A stretch of 64,000 nucleotides of DNA, from positions 930,001 through 994,000 of the forward strand of contig NZ_JAHVKE010000001.1 of NCBI RefSeq assembly GCF_019800885.1. Direction: 5' to 3'. The notes beneath the pieces were generated by a model. It was not told where the DNA came from. It made no database searches and saw nothing but the letters and a program-made list of their open reading frames with translations. This stretch comes from Maritalea mobilis (lineage in GTDB: Bacteria; Pseudomonadota; Alphaproteobacteria; Rhodobacterales; Rhodobacteraceae). Position numbers and translations under genes: made by a program. This document shows, in pieces, positions 45,025 through 54,312 of this stretch (positions within the stretch are counted from its first letter, which is position 1; each line of letters starts with the position of its first letter).

Positions 45025-45837
45025 TCAGATGATGGCGTGACGCACCCGCGCCGACACCCACTCGCTGAGCACGACAGTGGCAAGGATCAACAGCAGGATC
45101 ACGGAAACCTGGCTCCAGGCCAGCGTGTTGAGCGAGGCCTGAAGCTTGAGCCCGATGCCGCCCGCGCCGACAAGGCCGAGGATCGTGCTTTCGCGGATGT
45201 TGATGTCCCAGCGGAAAACACTGATGCCCCAGAAGGCGGGCATGATCTGCGGCACGATCCCGTAGTTCAGCACCTGCGCGCCACTGGCGCCGGTGGCCTG
45301 GATCGCCTCGATCTGCTTGGCGTCGGTTTCCTCGATCGCCTCGTACAGCAGCTTGCCCACGAAGCCGATGGAGCGCAGAGCGATGGCAACGATCCCCGCC
45401 AGAAGGCCCGGACCGATGATCGCCACCAGAAGCAGCGCCCAGATCAAGGAGTTGATCGAGCGCGAGGCCACGATGATGAACAGCGCGATGGGCCGCAGGA
45501 TGGTGGCCGAAGGCGTCGTGTTGCGCGCCGCCATGAAGGCGACCGGCACGGCCATGATGACGCCGCCGATGGTGCCGAGCGTGGCGATGTTGATCGTGTC
45601 CCACAGGGGCTGCATCAGCTCGGGGAAATACTCCCACCGCGGGGGCACCATGCGGCCCCCGATATCGGCAGCCTGCCGCGGGGCGTCGGCCACGAAGAAC
45701 CAGATCGTGTTCTCGTTCATCAGTTGCCAGCACCACACGAACAGCGCGACCAGCGCCAGCCACCCGCCCCAGAGAAGCAGGCGCTTGCGCGGGGTGCGAT
45801 GGGTCCAGACCTGGCTGTAATGGGTGATCTCGGTCAT
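45025..45837 (-). CDS. phnE: Phosphonate-type ABC transporter permease PhnE (second copy)
   Basis: 270 aa with about six membrane helices. Typical PhnE features: TINIATLGTIGGVIMAVPVAFMAARN, SRSINSLIWALLLVAIIGPG and the EAA loop EAIQATGASGAQVLNYGIVPQIMPAFWG. Forms a heterodimeric channel with the upstream PhnE. ATGA overlap with it. Last gene of phnDCEE. Confidence 0.94.
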   Translation of the reverse strand: MTEITHYSQVWTHRTPRKRLLLWGGWLALVALFVWCWQLMNENTIWFFVADAPRQAADIGGRMVPPRWEYFPELMQPLWDTINIATLGTIGGVIMAVPVAFMAARNTTPSATILRPIALFIIVASRSINSLIWALLLVAIIGPGLLAGIVAIALRSIGFVGKLLYEAIEETDAKQIEAIQATGASGAQVLNYGIVPQIMPAFWGISVFRWDINIRESTILGLVGAGGIGLKLQASLNTLAWSQVSVILLLILATVVLSEWVSARVRHAII

Positions 45838-46643
45838 TGCAGGAACTTCCGCAGATAGCTGGAGCTGTATTCGGCTACCATCACGATGGCGATGATGATC
45901 AGCAGGATCGCGCCCGCGCTGTCGTATTCATAGCGGTCGATGGCGGTGTTCAGGGTGGCCCCGATCCCGCCCGCGCCGACGATCCCGATCACCGCGCTTT
46001 CGCGGAAATTGATGTCGAGCCGGTAGAGCGACAGGCCGATCAGGCGCGGCATGACCTGCGGCTGGACAGCGTAGTTGACCAGTTGCCACCACGACGCGCC
46101 GGTCGAGCGGATCGCCTCGGCTTGGGTTTCGTCGATCTCCTCTATGTCATCGGCCAAGAGCTTGGCGATGAAGCCGATGGTGGCGAAAGACAGGGTCAGG
46201 AAGCCCGCGAAGGGGCCGAAGCCGAACATCGCCACGAAGAAGATCGCGATGATGATTTCCTGAAGCGCACGGCTGACCGCGATGATCGCGCGGCAGATGT
46301 AGTAGATCCAGCGCGGGGCAAGGTTGCGGGCCGCCCCGATGCCGATGGGCACCGAGATGGCGACGCCCACGACCGTCGAGGTAAGCGTCATGGTCAGGCT
46401 TTCGACGAGCCCCTGGCTGATATCGCGCCAGCGGCTGGCGAAATCGGGTTGAAGGAAGCCCATGATGAAGCGCTGTCCGCGCTCCAGCCCCTCGTAGACG
46501 CGGGACCAGTTCACCTCGACCGAGCCGATGGCCAGCACGAGGTAGACGACGATGCCGATTTGCAGGGCCAGCCGCCAGCGCCGGTCGGTGACGATCTGCG
46601 GCGGCCTGCGCCACGTGCTGGGGTATTGGTCGGGCGCGCTCAT
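45834..46643 (-). CDS. phnE: Phosphonate-type ABC transporter permease PhnE (first copy)
   Basis: 269 aa, about six membrane helices. [31 protein letters not shown] and [28 protein letters not shown] match PhnE. It diverges clearly from the second copy, so the two are paired subunits rather than a recent duplication. Overlaps phnC and the second phnE by four bases each. Confidence 0.94.
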   Translation of the reverse strand: MSAPDQYPSTWRRPPQIVTDRRWRLALQIGIVVYLVLAIGSVEVNWSRVYEGLERGQRFIMGFLQPDFASRWRDISQGLVESLTMTLTSTVVGVAISVPIGIGAARNLAPRWIYYICRAIIAVSRALQEIIIAIFFVAMFGFGPFAGFLTLSFATIGFIAKLLADDIEEIDETQAEAIRSTGASWWQLVNYAVQPQVMPRLIGLSLYRLDINFRESAVIGIVGAGGIGATLNTAIDRYEYDSAGAILLIIIAIVMVAEYSSSYLRKFLQ

Positions 46644-47461
46644 TTGGCCAACGCGGCCATGCGGTCGCGCGCCTCCGCCTCGGCCTCCTGCTGTTCCTGG
46701 TCGCCCCGGCGCATCTCGTGCCAGTCTTCCTCGCCGTAGATCGTGGTCAGGGTGGACTCGGTCAACTGGTCAGGCGTGCCGTCGAAGACCACCCGCCCGG
46801 CGCGCAGGCCGACGATGCGCTGCATGAACTGCTGCGCGAGCGGCACGTCGTGGATGTTGACGATGGCCGGCAGGCCACGCTCGGCGCAGATCTCGGTCAG
46901 AAGGCGCATGATCTGGCGGCTGGTCTTGGGGTCGAGGCTGGCCGTGGGTTCATCGACCAGCAGCAATTCGGGGTCTTGCGCCAGGGCGCGCGCGATGCCG
47001 ACGCGCTGGCGCTGACCGCCCGACAGGGCGTCGGCGCGGTTGTCGGCCTTGTCCAGAAGCCCCACGCGATCCAGCAACTGGTAGGCGCGCTGGATATCGG
47101 CGGCGGGGTATTTCCGCATGAAGCTGCGCCAGAAGGGCACGTAGCCCAGGCGGCCGGACAGGACGTTTTCCATCACCGTCAGGCGTTCGACCAGCGCGTA
47201 TTCCTGGAAAATCATGCCGATGCGGCGGCGTTGGCGGCGCAGGTCGGCCTTCGACAGGCCCACAAGGTTCACATCGCCCAGCATCACCTTGCCCGAGGTC
47301 GGCTCCACCAGCCGGTTGATGCAGCGGATCAGGGTGGATTTGCCCGCGCCCGACGGTCCGATCAGGCCAAGGATCTGGCCCTTGGGCACGCTCAGTGTCA
47401 CGTCCGACAGCGCCGGGTCGCCGGTTTTGTAGGTCTTGGACAGACCTTCGAGTTTCAACAT
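46640..47461 (-). CDS. phnC: Phosphonate-type ABC transporter ATPase PhnC
   Basis: 273 aa. Walker [11 protein letters not shown]-loop [14 protein letters not shown] (PhnC type), signature [16 protein letters not shown], Walker [13 protein letters not shown] and switch His in VNIHDV. C-terminal tail is Glu/Ala-rich ([21 protein letters not shown]). Energises the PhnE pair. Confidence 0.96.
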   Translation of the reverse strand: MLKLEGLSKTYKTGDPALSDVTLSVPKGQILGLIGPSGAGKSTLIRCINRLVEPTSGKVMLGDVNLVGLSKADLRRQRRRIGMIFQEYALVERLTVMENVLSGRLGYVPFWRSFMRKYPAADIQRAYQLLDRVGLLDKADNRADALSGGQRQRVGIARALAQDPELLLVDEPTASLDPKTSRQIMRLLTEICAERGLPAIVNIHDVPLAQQFMQRIVGLRAGRVVFDGTPDQLTESTLTTIYGEEDWHEMRRGDQEQQEAEAEARDRMAALAK

Positions 47462-47529
47462 TCAGGTAGCCCCCGCAAAGTTACACGGGCGGCACCGGGC
47501 CGCCCGTGTGTCGCCTTTGGCAAACAGGT

Positions 47530-48480
47530 TCAGTCGCAGTCGTACTCGACGCCGTTGAACTCGTCGATGGTGCGGATCACGGCCCAGTTCTCCTGAAAGG
47601 TGATCGGGATGAACTGCGACTCACCGTTGCGGCCAAATTCCTCGGCCAGCGGGGTGCCTTCCCAGTCATAGCTGAAGAAGGCCTCCTGGATGGCCTCCTG
47701 CAACTCGGGGGTCAGATTGTAGACCGTGCCGTAGCCCGTGGTCGGGAAGGTCTGCGAGGTGTAGATCGACACGATCTGGTCTTCGGTCACGACCTCGCGG
47801 TCGAGCATCCGGCCCAAGACCGAGTTCGCGACGGCGGCGGCCATGTAGTCGCGGTTGGCGACGCCGAGGATCGAGTTGTCATGCGCGCCCGAGAAGACGG
47901 CTTCGAAATCCTCGCCCGGGGTCATGCCGAACTCGTCATTCAGGATCGCCGAGGGGGCCTTGAAGCCCGAGTTCGAGGTTTCCGAGGTAAAGGCCATCTG
48001 CTGACCACGGATATCCTCGACTTCGGTGATGCCCGAGTCCGGGTAGGTGATGATCTCCATCTCATACCCGAAAGAGCCATCTTCGGCCGCCATCATGGCA
48101 AAGGGGCGGAAGCCGGCGCAGGCCACGGCCAGCGGGTTCGAGCCGGTGTTGAAGCCCGCGATATGCAGACGGCCCGCGCGCATCGCCTCGATCTGAGCGG
48201 CGTTCGACTGAACCGGGAAAAATTGCACGTTGCGGCCCGTCGCCTCGGACAGATGGTCGAGGAAATCGGCCCAGACCTCGGCATAGACGGCAGGGTCTTC
48301 CACGGGCGTGTAGGCGAAGATCAGGGTATCGGGGTCGATCAGCTGATCGGGATCGGTCGGAATATCCGCGATGAGATCGCCATCGGCATCGGTGAAACGA
48401 TCGCCGAGCGCGAATTCGGCCTGTACCGGAAAGGCGACTGCAAGCGCGGCAACTGCCGCAAGAGTTGTATAGGCTTTCAT
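47530..48480 (-). CDS. phnD: Phosphonate/phosphate-type periplasmic binding protein PhnD
   Basis: 316 aa. Signal peptide MKAYTTLAAVAALAVAFPVQA-E. PhnD-type fold with FFPVQSNAAQIEAMRAGRLHIAGFNTGSNPLAVACAGFRPF and the SETSNSGFKAPSAIL loop. GGGGAGAATC precedes the ATG. No C-P lyase genes are in the window, so the ligand may be a phosphonate, phosphite or phosphate. 68 bases separate it from phnC. Confidence 0.93.
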   Translation of the reverse strand: MKAYTTLAAVAALAVAFPVQAEFALGDRFTDADGDLIADIPTDPDQLIDPDTLIFAYTPVEDPAVYAEVWADFLDHLSEATGRNVQFFPVQSNAAQIEAMRAGRLHIAGFNTGSNPLAVACAGFRPFAMMAAEDGSFGYEMEIITYPDSGITEVEDIRGQQMAFTSETSNSGFKAPSAILNDEFGMTPGEDFEAVFSGAHDNSILGVANRDYMAAAVANSVLGRMLDREVVTEDQIVSIYTSQTFPTTGYGTVYNLTPELQEAIQEAFFSYDWEGTPLAEEFGRNGESQFIPITFQENWAVIRTIDEFNGVEYDCD

Positions 48481-48697
48481 GATTCTCCCCAAGATGTTGT
48501 GGAACCTGGCGGTCCCTACCGATCCTCCGTAACCGGAGTATGACAACCGATGAAATTTGTCGCAATACGCAAGGCGCAGCTGGCGCAGGATCGGTTCAGC
48601 TGGGTCGAGGTTGATGCCCCCGACCCGGCGGGGTCCTGCAATGAGGACGGAGATGCAAGCGGCCGCGGGCGACGGGGACACGCCGAAAATGCGCGGT

Positions 48698-49705
48698 CTA
48701 TCCCCTGCCCCGCGCGTGCAAGGTCGCGACCGGGTTTTCACCGAAGGCATCCTTGTACTGCTGGCTGAACCGCCCGTGATGCTCGATCCCGCACAGGCGG
48801 CACACGTCGGACACGGTGGCGGGACCCTCGCGATCGAGCAGGGCGCGGCGGGCGCGATGCAGCCGCGCCTGACCGAGCACTTGCGTGGGCGTGGCGCCGC
48901 GCACCTTGCGGAAAGCGGCCTGCAAGGTCCGTTCGGACACGCGGACATGGCGGGCGATGTCTCGAATGCTGCCGATCTCATCCGGTCGTTCGTAGATCAG
49001 CTCCTCGGCTTTTCGGACATGGCGCAGCGACAACTCGTGGATGTCGTCCGGCAGATCGGACCTATCCGAGCCAAGCTGCGCGTCGAGACAGCGATTGATC
49101 TGGTCGGTGACGACCGTTGTCCACGCATCCGCCACGTTGCGGGCGAGCGTGGGCGGTCCCGACAGCGTCACCTGCGCGGCGAGGTCCATGACAAGGCGCG
49201 CAAGATGCAGGTCTTCTGCGCGTGCCTCCGTGCCCCACACCATGCCACCCCGCGCTTCCACCTGCGCCAGCCGCGGCCCGAGGAATTGCGGCGGCATCGA
49301 CAGCACGAAGGCCTCGTATTTCGTATCCCGCGACGCTGTCACCCGCGTCTGTCGCGTGCCGCGCCCCGTCAAAAGCCAGGGTTTGTCCAGGCTATCGCAA
49401 TGCATGTGCTGGTTTCGGCTGTCCAGCTTGCCCGAAAAGACCACCAGCAGGTTGGGTCGCTGCAACTCGGTCAGGATGACGTCATGCCCGGTCGAGCGGA
49501 TATAGGCGAGGCTCATCAACCCGATGTCGCCGATGGCCACCACCGCGCGACCGGTCAGGGGGGCGTGCAGATCGAGCACGGCCTTTCCGGTGAACTGACG
49601 GCGGTAAAGCTTCGAATCATCGCCGCCATAATCGGCGCTGAGCCGGAATCCCCCCCTGCCCTGGGGAACAAGGTGGTCGGGCGCGGCCTGCGGCACGTCC
49701 GACAT
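48698..49705 (-). CDS. AraC-family transcriptional regulator
   Basis: 335 aa from ATG 49705. N-terminal sensing domain (about 1-220) and a C-terminal double helix-turn-helix: SIRDIARHVRVSERTLQAAFRKVRGATPTQVLGQARLHRARRALL and ATVSDVCRLCGIEHHGRFSQQYKDAFGENPVATL. The frame is open back to a TTG at 49831, but that would run through the paired repeat at 49761-49792. Upstream of phnD on the same strand, 217 bases apart; control of phn is possible but not shown. Confidence 0.85.
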   Translation of the reverse strand: MSDVPQAAPDHLVPQGRGGFRLSADYGGDDSKLYRRQFTGKAVLDLHAPLTGRAVVAIGDIGLMSLAYIRSTGHDVILTELQRPNLLVVFSGKLDSRNQHMHCDSLDKPWLLTGRGTRQTRVTASRDTKYEAFVLSMPPQFLGPRLAQVEARGGMVWGTEARAEDLHLARLVMDLAAQVTLSGPPTLARNVADAWTTVVTDQINRCLDAQLGSDRSDLPDDIHELSLRHVRKAEELIYERPDEIGSIRDIARHVRVSERTLQAAFRKVRGATPTQVLGQARLHRARRALLDREGPATVSDVCRLCGIEHHGRFSQQYKDAFGENPVATLHARGRG

Positions 49706-49760
49706 GACCCAGTCCAGCGGATCGAACGCGCAGGCGGACGAAAAAAAGCTGTTCGGTAGC

Positions 49761-49792
49761 GCTATTTGGATATCCTCCTCGCTATTTGGATA
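49761..49792. promoter_or_regulatory. Direct repeat GCTATTTGGATA spaced 20 bp, likely operator
   Basis: Two identical 12-base units (49761-49772 and 49781-49792) start exactly 20 bases apart, about two helical turns, in the 303-base gap between the AraC gene and the SH3-protein gene. AraC proteins bind direct repeats at this kind of spacing. Apart from this repeat I see no gene in the gap. Confidence 0.55.
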
Positions 49793-50008
49793 GACGCCTT
49801 TCCCGCCCTTCGCAATCCTTGTCGATGACAACGATAGAGCGCATGGCCGATCCGCGACCCGGAAAACGGGCGACCAGAAGCGACTTCGGGAGGGGGCGGT
49901 CTAGGCTTCATGCCAGGCTGGCAGCAGTCGTGAGGCCGCCCCGGTCAGCCGTCCGAACGCACCATGCGCTGGTGATTGGCAAGACGCCGCAAAAGGGAGT
50001 TGTGGATC

Positions 50009-52063
50009 ATGAATAGGGTGCTTTGTGCCGTTTTGGCACTTCTGCTGACGGCCACGGCCGCCTCGGCCCAACAGATGCTCAACCGGAATCACGTTGATTT
50101 CGCGGGCTGGACCGGCACGGCCATCGACGGCGAGATCGTCGGGCGTGATTTCGACCGCTACGAGTTGCAGGGCGTGGCGGGGAACACGCTGACCATCCGG
50201 CTGAACACGCCGCATACCGGCACGTATTTCAACGTCTACACGCCCGGCAACGGCCCCGGCGACGAAGCGCTTGCCAACAGCAGCCTGATCGGCGGCCCGG
50301 TGCTCGACCTGAACGAGTTCTCCGGCACCCTGCCCGAAACGGGTGTGTACGAGGTCGTGGTCTACATGGTGCGCGCCGCCGCCCGGCGGGACGAAGTGGC
50401 CCCCTACTCCATCGAGTTCGACATGCTGCAACCCACCGATGCCGACGATCCGGATGCGGCCTTGCGCTACTTCCAGGTTCGCACGCGCGCGCGCGGTGGC
50501 CATCTGAACGTGCACACGGGCCCATCCACCGACGCGCCCCGTGTCGGGCGCTACGACAACGGCGCCGTCCTGCGTGACATCGGCGGCTGCGAACAGAACG
50601 ACGGTCGCGAATGGTGCGAGGTGATGGCCTATGACGGCGGGCTTGCGGGCTATGTCGCACGCGAATTCCTTGCGCCGGTATCCCGCCATCACGGGGGCGC
50701 GCCGGTGACGCCGCCGCGCCGCGGCTCCGCCCTGCCCCAAACGCCGGCGACGCCGACGCGCGCTGGCATCACGACCACGTCGGACTGGTTCCACGTGCAC
50801 CTGACCAACCCGGGCGGGCATCTGAACGTCCATGCCGAGCCGTCCGCGGCCTCGGTTCGTGTCGGTCGCCTTCCCGACGGGGCCGACCTGCGCAATGTCG
50901 GCGGCTGCGTGGCCTCGGGCGGGCGCACCTGGTGCGACGTGATGCAGGCCGGTGGTGGCGTCTCGGGCTGGGTCGCGGCGGAATACCTGCGCGACGGCCA
51001 TCCCCCGGCAGCGGCGCTTACGACCCGCAGCGGCGCGCCGCGCCCGGTGATGAACGACTTCGCCGATGGCATGGCGGGTGGTCCCGACTGGTGGCAGGTC
51101 GACCTCAACCGCTCGGGCAGCGCGCTGCGCGTCCACACCCGGCCCTCCACCCATGCGCCGATCTTCGCCCGCTTCCATGACGGTGCGACCCTGCGCAACG
51201 CGGGCGGCTGCCGGATGAGCGAGGGACGCCGCTGGTGCTATGTCAGCTCGGTCTCGGGCGATGCCACGGGCTGGGTCGCGGGCGACTTCCTGCGCGAAGG
51301 CTCTGCACCCGGTGTGGCCTCCCACCTGCCGAGCCTGGCCCCGCAAGCCCCCGTGGCCCCGGCAGCGCCCGCTGCACCGGCAGACCCGGCGCCGCAGGAT
51401 TTCGGCCCGAGCTACGACATGACCGGGACGCTCACCTGCTACGCCGATCGTGACGCCAGCGCCGCCGAGTGCAGCTACGGCACCGTCCACGAAGGCTCGG
51501 GCAATGGCTTCCTCCAGATCACCGAGGGCGGCTATGGCGGCCGGGCGATCAGCTTCGAGGCCGGCGTTCCCGTCTATTTCGACCAGAGCCAGGCCGATGG
51601 CGACATCTCGATGATCGTCGCGCAGCAGGGCGATCTGTGGATCGTCAGCATCGGCGAGGCGCGCTTCGAAATCCCGGTGTCGCTGTTCCAGCCGCACCAG
51701 GACATGGGGGCCGCCGTCCAGCTGCCGCTGGCGCCGCCGCCGATGGAGGAGGACGCCACCGTGCCGGGCACCAACTTCAACGCCACCACGCAGATCCCCT
51801 GCGTGCGGGACCGCGATGCCGCCGAGGCCCTGTGCGAGGCGGGCGTCGTCCGCGAAGGCGGTGGCAGCGGTTACATCCAGGTCTTCTGGCCCGAAGGCGG
51901 CAGCCGCGTCATCTACTTCCAGAATGACCGGCCGCATCACTACGACGAGGCCGAGGCCGATGGCGGCGCCGAGATGTCGGTCACGCAGGACGGCGACATG
52001 TTCACCGTCTTCGTGGGCGAGGCGCGCTTCGTCTTCCCGCTGGCCGTGATGACCGGCGGCTGA
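50009..52063 (+). CDS. Modular secreted protein: lysozyme-inhibitor-like domain, three SH3b domains, two C-terminal repeats
   Basis: 684 aa. Signal peptide 1-20 (LLLTATAASA-Q). Residues 30-140 resemble PliG/PPC-type beta domains (DRYELQGVAGNTLTIRL; TYFNVYTPG). Three SH3b repeats follow (about 152-224, 258-329, 358-430), each with HLNVH or ALRVHTRPS, a GGC and a W/Y-C pair. After a Pro/Ala linker (440-468) come two copies of an unnamed module (470-560, 592-679), each with paired Cys and a G-D-(L/M)-x4-GEARF ending. The architecture suggests binding of peptidoglycan or a lysozyme-like enzyme. The specific ligand is unknown. Confidence 0.82.
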   Translation: MNRVLCAVLALLLTATAASAQQMLNRNHVDFAGWTGTAIDGEIVGRDFDRYELQGVAGNTLTIRLNTPHTGTYFNVYTPGNGPGDEALANSSLIGGPVLDLNEFSGTLPETGVYEVVVYMVRAAARRDEVAPYSIEFDMLQPTDADDPDAALRYFQVRTRARGGHLNVHTGPSTDAPRVGRYDNGAVLRDIGGCEQNDGREWCEVMAYDGGLAGYVAREFLAPVSRHHGGAPVTPPRRGSALPQTPATPTRAGITTTSDWFHVHLTNPGGHLNVHAEPSAASVRVGRLPDGADLRNVGGCVASGGRTWCDVMQAGGGVSGWVAAEYLRDGHPPAAALTTRSGAPRPVMNDFADGMAGGPDWWQVDLNRSGSALRVHTRPSTHAPIFARFHDGATLRNAGGCRMSEGRRWCYVSSVSGDATGWVAGDFLREGSAPGVASHLPSLAPQAPVAPAAPAAPADPAPQDFGPSYDMTGTLTCYADRDASAAECSYGTVHEGSGNGFLQITEGGYGGRAISFEAGVPVYFDQSQADGDISMIVAQQGDLWIVSIGEARFEIPVSLFQPHQDMGAAVQLPLAPPPMEEDATVPGTNFNATTQIPCVRDRDAAEALCEAGVVREGGGSGYIQVFWPEGGSRVIYFQNDRPHHYDEAEADGGAEMSVTQDGDMFTVFVGEARFVFPLAVMTGG

Positions 52064-52079
52064 GCATAGGCCGACACGA

Positions 52080-52105
52080 TCCGCCGGGCGCCCGCGCCCG
52101 GCGGA
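52080..52105 (+). terminator. GC-rich stem-loop between two secreted-protein genes
   Basis: 10-bp stem TCCGCCGGGC / GCCCGGCGGA with a 6-base loop, 16 bases after the SH3-protein stop, without T-run. More likely a processing or partial termination element than an operon end. Confidence 0.5.
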
Positions 52106-52143
52106 CCACCCCATCCCATCACGCGAACAGAAAGCTCAAGCCC

Positions 52144-53076
52144 ATGTTGACACGTTCTGCCCTCGCCGCGCTCGCCCTGACGCTTGCAGCGCCCCTTCCC
52201 GCCCAGGCCCAGGCCGATATCGGCTCGATCCTGGAGCAATGCGCCAACACCGCGCGCAGCTTCTTCAACGCCACCAGCGCCCGCACGAACATGCGCTACA
52301 ACGGGGCCCGCGTGGACGGCACCGAAACGGTGGGTGGCGAAATCTACCTCAATGGCCGCACGCCCTACATCGCCTGCGCCTTCAGCCGCGGCAGCCTGCG
52401 GATGACCGAGTTCTTCGTCGACGGCGACGACCAGTCCTCTTTCGCGACGGCCAGCGGCGGCACCTCGAGCATGCCGGTCTTCTCCGCGCAATGCCCGCAA
52501 GGCAACACCATCGACGCGGATCGTTACGGCACCGTGCGCGTCAACGGCGCGGTGGCCAGCGTGACCGTCTTCAACCGCAACTACTTCGAGGTTTACGCCC
52601 GCGGCGTCACCTATTCCATCAGCCAGAATGACGACGGGAGCGGCCTGCTGGTCAGCTACCAGCCGCCGGGCAGCGCGGGCGGCTATTGCGAGATCATGGC
52701 CAGCGGCTCCGGTGGCGGGTCGGGCGGCGGCGGCACGGCCAGCGGCACGCCGGGCGCAGGCGAGACGGATACCATGCGCGTCCAGTTCGACCGCGGCACC
52801 AGCGGCACCGAGCTCAGCGACAACCTGCCCCCGGGCGCCAGCCGTCGCTACGTGCTCGGCGCGGGCGACGGCCAGTTCCTTTACGTGCGCGTCGCGCCAT
52901 GGAGCGGATCGCTGGACTACCAGATCTTCAACCCCGACGGGTCCTTCCTGCTCGACATGGTTCCGTCCCGGCAGGAGTACCGCGGCCAGCTTTGGCAGGA
53001 CGGCGATCATGTCGTCGAGGTGATCAACCGCACCAACCGGACCGTGTCCTACAACGTCATCTTCGGCATCGACTGA
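52144..53076 (+). CDS. Secreted two-domain protein of unknown function
   Basis: 310 aa. Signal peptide to LPAQA-QADI. N-terminal domain (about 25-185) has four Cys (QCANT, IACAF, AQCPQ, GYCEI) and no family I recognise. A Gly/Ser-rich linker (about 187-205) leads to a beta domain (about 210-310, VQFDRGTSGTELSDNLPPG; RRYVLGAGDGQFLYVRV) resembling the first domain of the preceding protein. Same strand and about 80 bases downstream, so it belongs to the same gene group. Confidence 0.78.
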   Translation: MLTRSALAALALTLAAPLPAQAQADIGSILEQCANTARSFFNATSARTNMRYNGARVDGTETVGGEIYLNGRTPYIACAFSRGSLRMTEFFVDGDDQSSFATASGGTSSMPVFSAQCPQGNTIDADRYGTVRVNGAVASVTVFNRNYFEVYARGVTYSISQNDDGSGLLVSYQPPGSAGGYCEIMASGSGGGSGGGGTASGTPGAGETDTMRVQFDRGTSGTELSDNLPPGASRRYVLGAGDGQFLYVRVAPWSGSLDYQIFNPDGSFLLDMVPSRQEYRGQLWQDGDHVVEVINRTNRTVSYNVIFGID

Positions 53077-53115
53077 GCAGCCGAGACGCCCCCCAACACC
53101 AGAAGGAGGAACAGC

Positions 53116-53430
53116 ATGAAAACCCCAATGACGATCGCCACGGCCACCCTTGCCGCACTCAGCCTTGCCGGCTGCATGGAGATGGGCGGCGATATGGGTA
53201 TGGACCCCGGCCCGGGGAACTCGGCCGAGGCCGACGCGCGCGCCGCCTGTGTCCGCGACACGCGGGCGGAAACGGGCAACCCCGACGTGCGGGTCCAAAG
53301 CTCGTCCTTCTCGGAAGCTGGCACCGAGGTCATCATGCTGGTCGGCGGCACCGGCACATGGCGCTGCATCGCCTATCGCGACGGCACCACCACAGGCATC
53401 ATGTCGATGACCAACGAAGGGTACCTTTGA
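53116..53430 (+). CDS. Small lipoprotein of unknown function
   Basis: 104 aa. Lipoprotein signal with lipobox LSLAGC (Cys19), then a Met/Gly-rich spacer (MEMGGDMGMDPGPG) and a domain with ACVRDTRAETGNPDVRVQSS and WRCIAYRDG ending MTNEGYL, two Cys likely forming a disulfide. This domain pattern is one I associate with rhodobacterial envelope proteins, function unknown. AGAAGGAGG is close upstream. Confidence 0.82.
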   Translation: MKTPMTIATATLAALSLAGCMEMGGDMGMDPGPGNSAEADARAACVRDTRAETGNPDVRVQSSSFSEAGTEVIMLVGGTGTWRCIAYRDGTTTGIMSMTNEGYL

Positions 53431-53441
53431 CATGACGCTGC

Positions 53442-53477
53442 GCACGGATCCGGGGCCCCTCGTCTCCGGGTCCGTGC
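53442..53477 (+). terminator. Stem-loop after the lipoprotein gene
   Basis: 12-bp stem GCACGGATCCGG / CCGGGTCCGTGC with one G-T wobble, 12-base loop, beginning 11 bases after the stop; no T-run. Confidence 0.55.
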
Positions 53478-53506
53478 ACCTTCACCGGCGTGAGTGAGGG
53501 CCACGG

Positions 53507-53779
53507 ATGGGCCACCGCATCTGCAAAATCCTGATGATCGTCTTGATCCTGCTTTACCTGGCGGCCTTGGCCATCGGGCTGATCGGCACCTATGGCTGGT
53601 TCGGACAGGATCGCGACCCGCTGTCCTGGGTCTTTATCCTGCCGCTTGGCCTGCCGTGGTCGCTGCTGCTGGACGGCGCCGGTGACACGGCTGCGCCGGT
53701 GCTTGTCGTGCTCACCCCGCTGCTCAACATCGCCATCCTATGGGGCCTCTGCCGCTTCCTGAAAGGACGCTCTGCATGA
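53507..53779 (+). CDS. Small integral membrane protein, function unknown
   Basis: 90 aa with three hydrophobic stretches (LMIVLILLYLAALAIGLIG, WVFILPLGLPWSLLL, APVLVVLTPLLNIAILWGL). GAGGGCCACGG precedes ATG. Four-base overlap with the next small membrane protein gene indicates coupled translation. No family recognised. Confidence 0.75.
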   Translation: MGHRICKILMIVLILLYLAALAIGLIGTYGWFGQDRDPLSWVFILPLGLPWSLLLDGAGDTAAPVLVVLTPLLNIAILWGLCRFLKGRSA

Positions 53780-53952
53780 CCTTCGATATCGCCCACGCCC
53801 TGGTGACCGGCGTCCTGATCTTCCTGACAATTATCGGGATGGAACAGGCGGGGCTTTATGTCCCCCACAAGAAAGGCGGCCCGCGGTTCAGCTGGCCCCT
53901 TTTCCTGACGATCTTCGTGGTCGTCCTGATCTTCAACCTCATCTGGCCGTAG
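53776..53952 (+). CDS. 58-aa membrane protein, function unknown
   Basis: Two membrane helices (HALVTGVLIFLTIIGMEQAGL and WPLFLTIFVVVLIFNLIW) separated by a basic loop (VPHKKGGPR). It starts in an ATGA overlap, which fixes the start; GAAAGGACGC is the ribosome site. Probably acts with the preceding membrane protein. Confidence 0.72.
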   Translation: MTFDIAHALVTGVLIFLTIIGMEQAGLYVPHKKGGPRFSWPLFLTIFVVVLIFNLIWP

Positions 53953-53980
53953 GGCCGGACAAATAAGAAAGGCACGCATC

Positions 53981-54286
53981 ATGGGACGTATCCTTTTCGG
54001 CATCATTGGCCTGATCCTCGGCCTCATCGGCGGCGCGCTGTTCGGCGGCGCCATCCTTGGCGGCACGGCGGCCGGCGTCGGGATCGCCACCGGCATGACG
54101 ACGGGCGTTTGCAGCACCGTCATGGCCGCCACCGAGGAGGGTTTGCTGACCGCCGAGCAGGTCGAGCAGGTCATGGTCCGCGCCGCCGCCGACCTCGGCG
54201 CAACCATGGACGCCACGCCAGAAGCGACGACCGTCGCGCAATGCGAGGAGTTCATGCAGAACCTGATGAGCGAGAGCGACGGCTAA
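53981..54286 (+). CDS. Small Gly-rich membrane protein, function unknown
   Basis: 101 aa. N-terminal hydrophobic Gly-rich segment (FGIIGLILGLIGGALFGGAILGGTAAGVGIATGM) with GxxxG-like spacing, then a polar part with two Cys (GVCSTV, AQCEEF) that could lie in the periplasm. Immediately upstream of the L,D-transpeptidase gene (26 bases). Confidence 0.72.
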   Translation: MGRILFGIIGLILGLIGGALFGGAILGGTAAGVGIATGMTTGVCSTVMAATEEGLLTAEQVEQVMVRAAADLGATMDATPEATTVAQCEEFMQNLMSESDG

Positions 54287-54312
54287 GGCGTCAGAGACCC
54301 TGAGGACATGAC

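Noticed and set aside
48520-48570. Pho box upstream of phnD (minus strand TTGTCATAC)
   Set aside because: Only one convincing half-site; the second CAT is 10 rather than 11 bases away and poorly matched, so I do not list it.
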